Positions 52,096-62,538 of a stretch of 64,000 nucleotides of DNA are shown here, piece after piece. The notes under the pieces are model-generated. The model worked only from the letters and a program-made list of their open reading frames with translations, had not been told where the DNA came from and searched no databases. Position 1 is the first letter of the stretch. Every line of letters starts with the position of its first letter. This stretch comes from Gautieria morchelliformis (Eukaryota > Basidiomycota > Agaricomycetes > Gomphales > Gomphaceae), in contig WHVA01000416.1 of the NCBI GenBank assembly GCA_015179125.1, forward strand, positions 39,133-103,132, read 5' to 3'. The translations under genes and the position numbers were made by a program.

Positions 52096-54403
52096 CTACG
52101 CATATTCCAGGAGCCTCAACCAACATCGAACGCGGGGTTGACGCGTGAAGCTGTCCATAAAAGTGGCCGTCTCAACTAGGCACACCTTCCCGCTGATTTC
52201 GTCCACACTCGCCTCTTCGACGCGTGCTTCCCTCCCATGTCTTGCTTCGACACTCCCATCAACAGGTATGGGAAGCACGGTCTTCGCCGCGCCTTGTTCG
52301 ATATCAGTAATTATCGACTGGTCTGGTCCTAAGTCGACGGCGAATGGGATCATTGTTGATAAGATGATGAGACTTCCATCGTGGTCAGGGCTTCGCATCA
52401 AGACAACATTCTGCGCTTCAGATCTGGGTGAGCTGCGGTCCGAGTCTTTGCTCATCGCTGAACTGATGCCGCCCATTGTTCCAACCCACAACGCGTCCGC
52501 CCTGGCGCTGATTCTGCCTGTTCCGGAAAAATCTCTTGAACCTGAGCGTGCCTGCTCTTGCGCGTCTGCGCGGTCCATCGACGTGAAACAAAAGGTGTCT
52601 AGAGAGCCAGCGTTCGAGGATAGCCCGTGAATAGGGAAGGAACACATCAGATATGAGTCGCATGAGGGCGCATCGATAAAAAGAAAGCCGCGGCCCGAGG
52701 GTTCAGAACAAGAATCTATACAGCCATGCACTCCCTCGTCACTGCTCTCAAGTAAAGTCGAGATATCGACTGATCGGTCGGTAGAGAAGCGAAGCGAGAG
52801 GGAGCAAGACGGCAAGGTGTGCACTTGATATGGGGGAATGCGAAAGAAGGCTACATCTTCGTCTTGATCTGGACGGATGAAAAGGGGAGGCAATTTATAC
52901 ACTCGTATTTCAGATTCGTCTCCATCGGCTATGATGAGAAATTGGTGTGTGTGAGTAAAAGCGTGTGCGGCCTATGCATATGATACGGAATACAGTCAGT
53001 CATGACTGTTGAACAAAGGGAAGAAATAAGGGCCTACCTTGTGATAATTGCGTCGTCTTCTTACAGTGAGCATCATCGCGCACATGTTAATGGGGCTATA
53101 ATCCCAAAAGAGAACGCGGTCAAATAAATCTACAACGACGCGTCCGCGCTGTGGATAGATTTGCACCTCTGAGCCTTGTTGCCTGCCCAGAAAAAACGTA
53201 TCAATTGGAGTAAAACTCGAGATGCCGTTATCATCATCATCCTTGAAAATAACTTGATAAACATCAATTTGGTGCAAAAGAGTTCTAGGCGGCGCGAAAC
53301 TGGATAGTTCGAATATATTTAAATTAGATTCGCACGAGCCAATTTCATGCCACATACTTTTCTTTCTCGGACAAAATCACCAAGAAGGCAAATCTACCCG
53401 TTCGATCCATCTTTGCGTCCATGGAGGTTACTCTACCTTCTGCAATCATCTGTGCCTCAGGAAGCTGTTTCAGTGTCCCATGATCCAGGTCCCAGAGGCA
53501 TACAGCGCTGATGGATGATCGTGGGTGATCGTATGCTGCGATAAGCCAACGTCCCCCTGGCATCAAAATCGGAAATCGAATGTCTTCGGGCTCGCTCCAG
53601 CCTGTCGAGAGAACCTTTGATGTCATAGGGCTTTCGTTACATGAACTGCTACGAAGCCATCTATAGTCGAAAATATACGGTCGGATAACGGCGTGCTCAA
53701 GATCCCGGGAGGAGACCTGAGAAGGGAGGAATGTTGCGGTACCTTGGGCAATCTGCAGGTGGTCTAGGAGTTGGCAAAGATGGTTTATCCAGATCGCTCT
53801 GTCCCGTGTAATATACGCGAGGCGTTTGTTGGTCTGAATGCATTGACATGTAACGATCACAAGTTCCGCGAAAGAATTGTTCAAACGTACCCTTCGTAAA
53901 GACATGACATCACCAACGCTCAGCTCTGTAAGAACATCAATAATCAGTTCTTCTGGAAGTCCTGCAAGCGAGGCCCGCGCAGGTATTATGAGGACACCGG
54001 TGTGGTTAATTGCAGTCTGGGGTACAGGCTCCTGCTCTTCCTGGTGATTCTTCGCGATGAATAAAGACTGGTGCAATGCGTAATCCCTGTTCTCTGCACT
54101 ATCGCTATTCCCGACCCTCTTGGCTCCCATAACGATGGTAGACACGGGGTCTACATCAAAGCAAACGTCTCTGGTACCAGATGGCGCAAGAGAACTATAC
54201 TTCTCTTCCGGCTCGTCGAGACGGCCTCTTGTACGTTCTGTGCCAACCGCCACGGATGCCTCTGCACCAGACTTGGAGGACGTCGAATCCATTAGTGACT
54301 TTCGTTTATAAGCGGTGACATCTCGGCAGTTGACACTAGCGTGGCTGCCGGTGGGACCACCACTGTCGGTGGAACTAGAGGCTCGAAAGGATATGTCCGT
54401 CAT
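52096..54403 (-). CDS. F-box protein, four exons, apparently intact
   Basis: Exons 54403-53891, 53833-53358, 53299-53038 and 52971-52096 join in phase (introns of 57, 58 and 66 nt with GTACGT...TTCAG, GTATGT...TCCAG and GTAGGC...CATAG) to about 708 residues. The F-box (LAGLPEELIIDVLTELSVGDVMSLRR-TNKRLAYITRDRAIW) starts near residue 145. The rest carries repeated strand-rich segments of a beta-propeller-like kind (GGRWLIAAYDHPRSSISAVCLWDLDHGTL, VVVDLFDRVLFWDY, HQFLIIADGDESEIRVYKLPPL) common in F-box proteins of this group. It would bring a substrate to an SCF ubiquitin ligase. ATG 54403 is the first Met (MTDISFRAS). The third splice was chosen because the run otherwise ends at TGA 53345. Partner and substrate are unknown. 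Confidence 0.85.
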
Positions 54404-55109
54404 CGAGGTCACCGTATAGGTTGGCACGGGGACACAGGCGTCCAAGTAGTACTCTAGACAACGAGGAGATTAGAGAATGAGCTCAAAGAACAACGCCACC
54501 CGCGCAAGTAGCATAATCAAACTCCGCCGCAAGCGCAATTGATCTAAACTGGTCTTGGAAATATCCAAATATTCGACAAATATTCGACAATATTCAACAT
54601 CTAGTCGTTAGATAATTAACTACATGGATTTCTGCACGGATCCAGATACTTTTGGAATTCTCAATGTATTTTTACCTTCCCAATTGCATACTACTAGCTA
54701 CTACTAGTAGTTGCTCCAGTCGCAGGATTGCGTCGAACGCAGTCTGAGTTCGGAGGAAGAACAGATAAGGTTCTTATTAGTCTGGTGATCTAGCACTACG
54801 TACCTGAGTTCGAGGAACAGATAAGGTTCTTCCGGGTGTGGCCCGAACAAGCAGCTTAGTAATCCGGAAGATCCCGCAGTCCAAAAAGGCAGCTATATGC
54901 ACATTCGTGGATGATTCTGGAAGAAGCATTATGTAAGGACCTTGTTGCAATATTTTATTTAAAAACTAGCCAGTAGCCACGGGGTCAGTTAAGGTTAACA
55001 TCGCACATTGGTAGTTATAGTAATTACGGAAAAGTCTGCTCCGGCTTGTTTGAGGGTCACGTGGTACCGTGAGTGTCATCGTCTTGAGTTTAGTTTGCTG
55101 TTTTATTCA
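54404..55109. other. Intergenic, with a local duplication
   Basis: GTTCGGAGGAAGAACAGATAAGGTTCTT (about 54749-54776) recurs in shorter form at about 54808-54832. No gene seen. Confidence 0.4.
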
Positions 55110-55936
55110 TATCCTTCAGCTATATGGTGGTCGTTAAGGTCGGAAAGCCCAGTGAAACCACAAAGCCTGGAAATCGTGGCAAACGCGGCGATTCACAGGT
55201 GACAGATCTTGCTCATCAATCGTGTTCATTTCGATGCGCCTATCACGCTCCTGGAGCTTGAGATCTACCATCAGATACGCAATGTAATTGGTATTGATCC
55301 ATCGTTTTACGAGTACATTTCATTTTTATGGTGAACGCCGATACAGTGGGTTGTTACGCAACGGAGAGCTGAATTTATTACTTACAAGTCCTTATAGACC
55401 GTAGAGCCTGATTCTCTGAACCGTCTCGTGGCATGTTGCGCAGACGACTCCCGTATCATTGGTATCTGTGGCGAAACAAAGCTGGACAACGAACAGACGT
55501 CATGGTGAACGATGCTTCAGGTACGCTTAATTTTTTATTGCGGGTCAGTGTACTTCAGTCTACGCTTACGCAATAACTGTCAGGTCTACGAGTACTATAT
55601 TTCGCATCACCTTGCAAAGGCATTCGAGAGCTTGTCTGGCTCTGTTACTTGTCTCCCTGGTTGCTTCAGTTCGCGGACAGCTGACAAGGGACGACCTATT
55701 ATCATTCCACAAGATTCTGTTGTCGCTTCTGACGATGCTGATAATGAAACACTTCCCAACGTACAAGATGAAGCTCAGCCCTGATGCCATTGCACATACC
55801 GTGGCTCGCCACCGGTGGAGCATCCTTCTGTCTCAACGACGGCGATGGATAAACTCTACAGTGCATAATCCTTGTGAGCTGATACTTCGACCTGAACTTT
55901 GCGATTTCTGTTTTCATCGATCTGTTGTGAACAAAT
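55110..55936 (+). pseudogene. Chitin synthase fragment
   Basis: The central catalytic part of a fungal chitin synthase (family 2 glycosyltransferase, plasma membrane; makes cell-wall chitin). Blocks: VVVKVGKPSETTKPGNRGKR then [162 protein letters not shown] is the family signature. Introns are visible near 55346-55400 and 55521-55584. Seven extra bases (GTGACAG) after DSQ at about 55199, a stop before MLQ, and a frame change in the middle kill it; the N- and C-terminal membrane parts are missing. Confidence 0.85.
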
Positions 55937-56426
55937 AATGACCTTTTAAATAACTTAACTATATACTGGTAGTACCGTCTTTCCTCTTCCGGTCTAGATT
56001 TTTGTTTTGAGGAGGGCGCTTCTTATGCTATGCTATCCCTAAGGTATATGTACTATTGTGGCAACGTATGGGGATCTGCCCTTAGGATGGTCCTGCCTCT
56101 GTGAGTCACGTTCGACGGCCAAGACTGGGCCAACGCGTGTCAAAGCTAAGCCAATACCTTTTGAGTTACTTTGCTGGACTCAAGTAATTAAATAATAACT
56201 CAATCACCCGAGCTCATATCTTCACAACCAATTCCGAATGGACGCTGCCGGCGGCGCCACGAGCAACATTGTGGTACATTTCGGAACCACATACACAGGG
56301 CAGCTTACTGATCTCGGCCAAGACTGGACAAATTTACACGTGACGGTGAACATGTTGTCCCTACGCTCTACAAAGTCCCATCGTCCTATCGATGGTCGAT
56401 GGCAACCCAGCTACCTGTCACCTACA
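55937..56426. other. No gene assigned
   Basis: A plus-strand run of 99 codons (56238-56537) overlaps the end of the next minus-strand gene and has no recognised family. Confidence 0.35.
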
Positions 56427-57198
56427 TCAACTGGCATGGAGAATCTTCCACACCGCTGCCTCATACCCGTTCCTAAACAACCCCCGGTCATATTGGACCA
56501 TCTCCGCCATCCACTCATGAGCGAACTCCTTTGCTAGTTCATAGCTCGGAGGTGGTATGTCTGGCCCGGCGCTGCAGGTCGTTAGGTGTTCAGCGAGGCC
56601 CTCCGGCCTCACATAGTAGCAGGTTGGCTTCCGACACGGGGAGTGTGGGCAGCGTATCCTGAATCTGGTGGCAACCAGCATTCTCGCCTGGGTAGTGATG
56701 ATGGTCGCCTGGGACATCTCTATGTGTCCGTACTCGATCTTTTCTAGCTCCCGCATCGCATGGCACGTGAGCCAATGCTTTGCGAGGTCACGATTTCGTC
56801 CACTGCGCGGAGACACGCCGCAGAGCTCTCCTTCCGGAGAAACATAATTGCATTTGCCAGTATTGGCAATCAAGTTCATCGGACTGAGCAGCAGCTCAGA
56901 GGGACCGCGTGGTGCCGGCGCCCAGCACACTCTCGTTTGCCGTGCTGGGTGGCGTTTGGGGCTACCATCCGACTGTGTCCGTCCGGGATATGACCAGTCC
57001 CACTGGTGTGGGTGCTGGATGGGCGGGAGGGTGAGATCCAAAACCGACAGCGCCGGCTGCGAGGGCTGCTGTTTAAGCAGCCCGAGCTTGCTGATAGTGG
57101 GCAGTTCCACCTGCACCTGCCGTTAATTCTGGCAGGGAGAGCGTGATGATGGTACTTACATTGATTTTGACGGGATACTCGCTATGCCAGTGAGACAT
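56427..57198 (-). CDS. Small zinc-finger-like protein, two exons, apparently intact
   Basis: ATG 57198 (MSHWHSEYPVKIN) ends exon 1 at 57160. A 43-nt intron (57117-57159, gtaagt...ggcag) joins in phase to 229 further codons ending at 56427. It has two Cys/His patches: CNYVSPEGELCGVSPRSGRNRDLAKHWLTCH (C-C-H-H spacing like a degenerate C2H2 finger) and CPHSPCRKPTCYYVRPEGLAEHLTTC. The family is not named here, but a truncated relative of its first exon region lies at 58470-58600, so it is multicopy. Probable nucleic-acid-binding protein, by motif only. Confidence 0.65.
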
Positions 57199-57849
57199 TG
57201 TAGTCGTGGTCAAGGTATGAGTGAGAAGTTGGGGGTGGTTTGGCGGAGGACTGAATAAAGGAACTTATATTCGAGCAAGTACGGCATTGTTCCCAAAACG
57301 GGGATGCCGTAAAAGATAGGCGGGGCTCACTCGAGCGCCGCGTACGACTCAGCTCATTGGTTCCGGCCGTGTGAAAATTGCACTCAGTTTTACAGTCAGC
57401 TCTCGAAGCCAATAGATACCTGCCGAGGCGCAGCCCCGTATATACATGCTTTGGCCTCAGTCAGTACTGTAGCCACTATTAGGATCATCTCAAGGTCCCA
57501 GTCTGTCTCCGTGCACGCTCCGAGTACAACTGCCAGCGTCGAGAGTTTTCAGCATACGCCTGGGTGTCCTAGTTTGTGCAGTATGTGAGCCCCGAGGCGA
57601 CGGGTGTACTAGCGAGCGGAGCTCCGCACCTGAACTACTAGTAGGAGTTGACTTATGCGAACTGTAGCCTGTCAATCGCGTACCGGGATTGGACAAAGCA
57701 CGCCGTTGTCCAGGATCTATGACGCGAGCCACGTGACTCATTTCTCCACATTCCACTAGTCCACAAATTTCTTTCCTATTGTTCAAATACTATGAATCCC
57801 CACGTCCCATAGCCTACCTTTCCTCGCGTCCTTCTCACATATCTCGCGC
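57199..57849. other. Intergenic
   Basis: No supported gene. It contains the promoter side of the small zinc-finger-like gene. Confidence 0.4.
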
Positions 57850-58310
57850 TCGATGGCCATAAAGGCTTCGAGCTTTCTTCTTTTCACACCGGGCTGACCC
57901 TCTCCCCATTTCCATTTGTACATATGCCTGCGCCGGCTTGAGCACGGTCCAAGTCTTGGTCGCGCAAATGAGCACGGGCGGCAGAGGTTGCAGGCAAGAT
58001 GGAGCCAGAGGGATCCCGGAGGTGAGGGTGAGTATGGACAAATTCAAAGAACGAGCGCTGGGTGGTGTAAGTGTTGCGAGTGCTGGATGCTAGACCGTGC
58101 CATAGCCAGAATGCTGCGAGTCTCGAGATGTGAGGGTGCATCTGATACCAGTGGTATGATGGTGGGGCGAGGTGGGCTGTCGGTTTAGATAAGGGGCAGA
58201 TTCAAACGGGCGGGAGTACATGTAGCGAGAAGCATAGTTGGCGAGCGCATTAGCGGCAGAAGAAAGCCAAGAAGAGGAATAGGAAAATTTGAGCTGCGCT
58301 GCTAGCATAA
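57850..58310 (-). pseudogene. Tyrosine recombinase (Crypton-like) N-terminal fragment
   Basis: Two frames in succession: NALANYASRYMYSRPFESAPYLNRQPTSPHHHTTG (58300-58150), then HPHISRLAAFWLWHGLASSTRNTYTTQRSFFEFVHTHP and LRDPSGSILPATS (58141-57990). The WLWHGLASSTRNTY...RSFFEFV pattern is the core-binding domain of tyrosine recombinases found in fungal Crypton/YR elements. The catalytic domain (R-H-R-Y) is absent and there is a frame break at about 58145. Confidence 0.5.
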
Positions 58311-58469
58311 CCTGTTCGTGTCATTTTCAATAGCCCTGACATCAACGTGGTTATCTATGTGGAAGACAACACGCTTGGTGACTCCAACAAAGAATAGCCT
58401 GCAAAACGACGTAAATCAAGGGCGGCTTCTCAGATCAAGAAGCGAGCGCGCGTGTACTTACATCCAGGG

Positions 58470-58600
58470 TCTGTACAGCCCGGGGACACGGCCACTGATA
58501 GTGGGCAGTTCACCTGCACGTGTGGCGTCAGTTCCTGCAGGGAGAGCATGATGATGGTACTTACATTGAAGTTGACGGCAAAGCCGCTATGAGACACTGT
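58470..58600 (-). pseudogene. Truncated relative of the small zinc-finger-like gene
   Basis: The minus strand reads GTGTCTCATAGCGGC...AACTTCAAT-GTAAGTACCATCATCATGCTCTCCCTGCAG, matching the first exon and intron of the gene at 57198, but the start is GTG instead of ATG and the second exon is lost after GTGAACTGCCCACTATCAG. Confidence 0.6.
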
Positions 58601-58662
58601 AGTTGTGGTGCTTGAAGTGTGAAGTCGCGGCCTCCAACTTCACACTTGACCACAACTTCACA

Positions 58663-58724
58663 CTTCATATTGTCCTCTCAGCTCGCCCCCCTGTCAGGGG
58701 GCGAGCTGAGAGGACAATATGAAG
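58663..58724. repeat. Near-perfect hairpin, 28-bp arms
   Basis: CTTCATATTGTCCTCTCAGC... at 58663 is matched by its inverse ending ATATGAAG at 58724. The arms of 28 bp leave a 6-nt loop CTGTCA. Next to it are a further small inverted pair, GAAGTGTGAAGT and ACTTCACACTT (58615-58652), and a second ACTTCACACTTC. Confidence 0.9.
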
Positions 58725-59499
58725 AACAGCGCACGTGTGCTTTCCGCGACGCGCTTGGTGTACCTTGGGACTTGGGCAAGATGCTTCATCTTGGGACAGG
58801 ATGGACGAGGTTGGATGTGGGTGGCAGGAAAAAGAAGGGCAGGCGACTCGGCCATCCCCGGACGAGATCGCACTCATTCGAAAGCCTCAAGGACAGACAC
58901 GTAGGTCACCCAAAGCAAATCAACTGCGAAAGACGGTTCCAGAGCGCCGCGTACGAATCCCGGGCCGCTGATGGGGGTTCCGTGTGAAAATTACACTCAA
59001 CTTCACAGTAAGCATTCTCACAGGCTGTTTGTATCGTTCCGCTTTCTGTTTCGCTTCTCTGAGAATTGTCCTGCCTCGACGATCGATGCTCAAAAAAGGG
59101 TATTACTGGTGGCTTGTCCCCGGTACACAAAGCTTCGGCCTCAGACCAAACCTGGCCAGAATCTGCCAGCTCAGTCCTTCCCACCTCATGGCGATTGCTC
59201 TACTAGTTACAGAGGGGGAAGTCGTCCGAGCCCGGATCATTGAGGCTGTGCTTGCGATTATTAGTATTATGATTTCTTGCAAACACTCCCGCCTAAGAGA
59301 ATGCTAATTGGCGCTGGTGAAGTTTTTCCATCAAATGATCCTGACCTTAGGTGAAAAGCCTGTTCTACCTCAGAGGCTGGCAGGGTGTGGCGGCAGAGCG
59401 CATCCATTGCTCAGGTGCGCTGATATGCCTTGGTCTGCTGGGTAGCTCAGTGACGAGCTGTACTCAGGGCTGGGCCCGGGTGACCGCTGAATAGACAAG
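58725..59499. other. No gene assigned
   Basis: Short open runs on both strands without family resemblance. Confidence 0.3.
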
Positions 59500-59785
59500 C
59501 CAGCCGTTATCTTCGTTCGATTCCATTGACGTCGCTTATATAGGTCGAGGTGCTCACTAGTAGAGTAGGATCGCGTTCTTAATTCGATGTCCTCTAGTGG
59601 CCTAAAGCCACTGTCTTAAATACACGAGAGTCCTATCTAAATATACCCTTGATCTATTGTCTGCACGAGCCACTCCCTTTTTACTTGTCCACCATTCCTT
59701 CGCTCGCAGCCACTGTCCACCGCCCATTGTCCATCTCGGCCGGCACCTTGATGCGTCAGCGTGCCGAAGTGCTGCGCGCACCAAG

Positions 59786-61312
59786 CTAACTTCTAACACT
59801 CCCCCTCACTTCGGCGAGTCTATCACTCCCCCTGTCCTCGGTGAACCCTAACTTCCCACGCAGATACTTGTGCTGATGCCCTTCGAGTCCTTTCGTCATT
59901 AAATCCGCGAGATTTTCCTTCGACCTAACGTATGTGAGTGAAGCCTCGTTAGAGGCCACCTTTTCGCGGATGAAGTGGTAAGCAACGTTGATATGTTTGG
60001 TTCGAGCGTGGTAAGTCGCATCATGAGAGAGTGTGATCGCGCTAAGGTTATCGGATCTAATAGAAGTCGGTTGGGTTTGGTCAAATCCGAGCTCCTGCAG
60101 CGCCCTCCTCAGCCAAATGAGTTCCTTGGTTCCTTCGGTTATGGCGATGTATTCAGCTTCTGTCGTGGATAATGAAACGGTGCGTTGGATTTTTGAACTC
60201 CAAGCGACTGATCCTCCTCCAAACATCGCAACATATCCACCGATGGACCTGGCGTCAGAACGGTTGGCATAGTCGGCGTCGGTAAACAGTTCAAGCTCGG
60301 CTCCCATTTCCCTTTTGAAAAGTATACCACCATCTCGGGTACCTTTGAGATATCGCAGTACGTGCTTTATCGCCGTTTAATGTTCTGGTTTGTAACAGTT
60401 TGTGAACTGGCTTAGGTGTTGGACGGCAAACGCTATGTCGGGTCTGGTTCCGAGCGCGGCATACATGAGCGAACCGATTGCTTGGGCATATGGTATGTCG
60501 TTCTTGGGTTTTCCCTCCGATTCGATGGGTTCATTGAGCTTGGTAGAGGTGCTGAATGGTGTTGCGACTGGGTATGCCCCCTGCATGTGAAAACGCGCAA
60601 GCATGACATCGATGTACGTCCCTTGCAAAATCTTTAGAGTCCCTTCCCCCCTATTCCTCTCAACCCTTATCCCCAGAATTCTGTTCATTTGCCCCAAATC
60701 TGTCATGACGAACCTTCCCTGAAGTTCCTCTTTTACCCTTTCCATCCCGCTGCCCGTGTTCGCAACCAGACCTAGATCATCGACATATACGGCTATAGCT
60801 TCAATGTTGAGTCCCGATTTCCTGATATAAATGCACTCGTCGGCTGAGCTTTGGATATAGCCGAGGTTGAGTAGTTCCCTGCGGAGCCGCTGGTGCCAAG
60901 CACGTCCAGCCTGTTTTAATCCATAGATGGCACGTCGTAACTTCAACACTCGCCCTGACCCATCGTTGAAACCCTCTGGTTGCCTCATGTATATTTCCTC
61001 CTCCAGTTCCGAGTTGAGGTACGCCCCCTTCACATCCATCATCTCGATTTCCCAGTCTTGAGAGTTTGCGATTGCTAATAAAAGTCGTAGTGAGTCAAAT
61101 TTGATGACGGGTGAGGTGATGTCATAGTAATCCATTCCCGGCCTTTGCGTGAACCCCTGCGCCACCACTCGTGCCTTCCCCTTCTCAAATTCTCCCTCTG
61201 GTTTGGTTTTTACCGCATACACCCATCGGCACCCAATGGCATTGCGATCCGGCGGTAGTTCCACCAATTCCCACGTCCCAATTTCTCGATGTTGTTCAAT
61301 TTCCACCTCCAT
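59786..61312 (-). pseudogene. pol: Copia reverse transcriptase and RNase H
   Basis: ARVVAQGFTQRPGMDYYDITSPVIKFDSLR, LLLAIANSQDWEIEMMDVKGAYLNSELEEEIYMRQPEGF, AIYGLKQAGRAWHQRL, AVYVDDLGLV (catalytic Y-V-D-D), GRFVMTDLGQMNRILGI, YAQAIGSLMYAALGTRPDIAFAVQHLSQF. A TAA at 60377-60379 stands where Trp is usual (PEH*TAIKHVLRYLKG). RNase H continues in frame: FTDADYANRSDARSIGGYV, SLSTTEAEYIAITEGTKELIWLR, KHINVAYHFIREKV. It ends at 59786, at the edge of the LTR. Confidence 0.9.
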
Positions 61313-62186
61313 TGCCTTTAACCAGATGTGTGCGTCCGATCAGTTGATTGCTTCCATGTAACTGTTTGGTTCGGTGATGATTTTATGACTGACTAATGCT
61401 CGGTCAGGATCGTTAAGCTTTCGGTAATCTGGCCTGTTGGTCGTGCGGCTGCTTCGTCGGATGTCATGTGTCGGTGCCTCGGTTGTCATTTCAGGTGTGT
61501 GTTTGATGGTGTTACTTTCCTCTGCTTCCGCTCTCTTATTTTCCGTTGCTTCCGCTCTTCCATTTACTTCCACCTCCGCTCCCTCTGGCTGCCGCTCGCG
61601 TGCTCCTGTCTCCCCCTGGAGTGCAGCATCCTCATCCTCATCTCTGTCAGGTATGGCAAATAGGTGGGTGTCGCTTTCGTCAAAAGTGATATTCCTTGAA
61701 GTCTGAACATGCCTCGAGTGCTTGTTGTAGAATTTCCAGGCCTTCGCGTGCTCAGCAACACCAACGAAAATATGGTCTTCTGCTTTCGGGTCCAGTTTGT
61801 CACATCGCTGGTCCGGCACCATCACCCAGCAGCGCATCCCAAATTCCTCAAGCCTCGATACATCTGGCTTCCTCCCGAAGAAAGCTTGATATGGCGTGGT
61901 TTCAGTTCCGAGGGCTCGAGTAGGTGATCTGTTCTTGATATAGCAAGCATAACTTACTGCCTCAGGCCACAGGATCATTGGGAGATTTTTGGCAAAAATC
62001 ATGGCGTGTGCATGTTCAAGTAAAGTCCTGTTGAGTCGTTCGGCTATTCCGTTCTGTGCCGGCGAGTAAGGTGCAGTTGTTTCCATAATGATACCACGTT
62101 GTGTCCAGTAGTCTTTGAACGGTTTATTGACATATTCCCCGCCATTATCAGAATGAAGAATTTTGACCCTGTTGCCGGTTTGCGTC
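61313..62186 (-). pseudogene. pol: Copia integrase, C-terminal part
   Basis: It begins at the break with YLQTQTGNRVKILHSDNGGEYVNKPFKDY, then METTAPYSPAQNGIAERLNRTLLEHAHAM (the E of the DDE triad region), ILWPEAVSYACYIKNRSPTRAL, TPYQAFFGRKPDVS, and a long Glu/Arg/Ala-rich linker. A TGA at 61340-61342 (EAIN*SDAHIWLKAMEVEI) replaces a likely TGG and separates it from the reverse transcriptase, in the same frame. Confidence 0.88.
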
Positions 62187-62400
62187 TGTAAATAACCTGT
62201 GTATCTACATGTACATTAGTTATTACATAATCCCAGTGGGCCCCTTAGGGACCCACTGTATAGTTTATGCGTGGGAACCAGCTAGCGGTCCCCATCGCAT
62301 CTTACTCTTACCTGTCACTACGTAGCATTCAGAATACCACTCATTGGTCAAGTTCTGCAGTGCCCTTGTGATACAGGGTCCTAAGATCGACATCTTTACA
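62187..62400 (+). repeat. 5' LTR of element D, 214 bp
   Basis: TGTAAATAACCTGTG to GACATCTTTACA. It matches the inverse of 40539-40753 nearly throughout. Interior direction is rightwards. Confidence 0.92.
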
Positions 62401-62538
62401 CCTTTTTGAACTATCCTGCGGTTGATCGCCACGCGACCAACCAATAGTGGATTCGAAGCAATCTTGAAAAAGATCACTGCGTCGATGACTAAACATCGTT
62501 GAGACCCTCCAGTAGACCCTCTACTGTCGGCTGCGAGC

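Larger units (their letters stand above)
59500..62186 (-). mobile_element. Ty1/copia element fragment
   Basis: Minus strand: integrase C-terminal part, reverse transcriptase, RNase H, purine tract GAGGGGGAG and the start of a 3' LTR (TGTTAGAAGTTAGC, outer edge at 59798). The left LTR end was not found, so 59500 is approximate. The integrase is cut at 62186 by the LTR of element D. Confidence 0.88.

Noticed and set aside
51917-52141. 74-codon plus-strand ORF at the F-box gene end
   Set aside because: Overlaps the final exon of the F-box gene on the other strand; no homologue recognised.
59430-59525. tRNA-like A-box (GGTAGCTCAGTGACGAGC) and B-box-like GTTCGATTCC
   Set aside because: The acceptor arms do not pair and the spacing does not allow a normal cloverleaf; possibly chance or part of the copia LTR.
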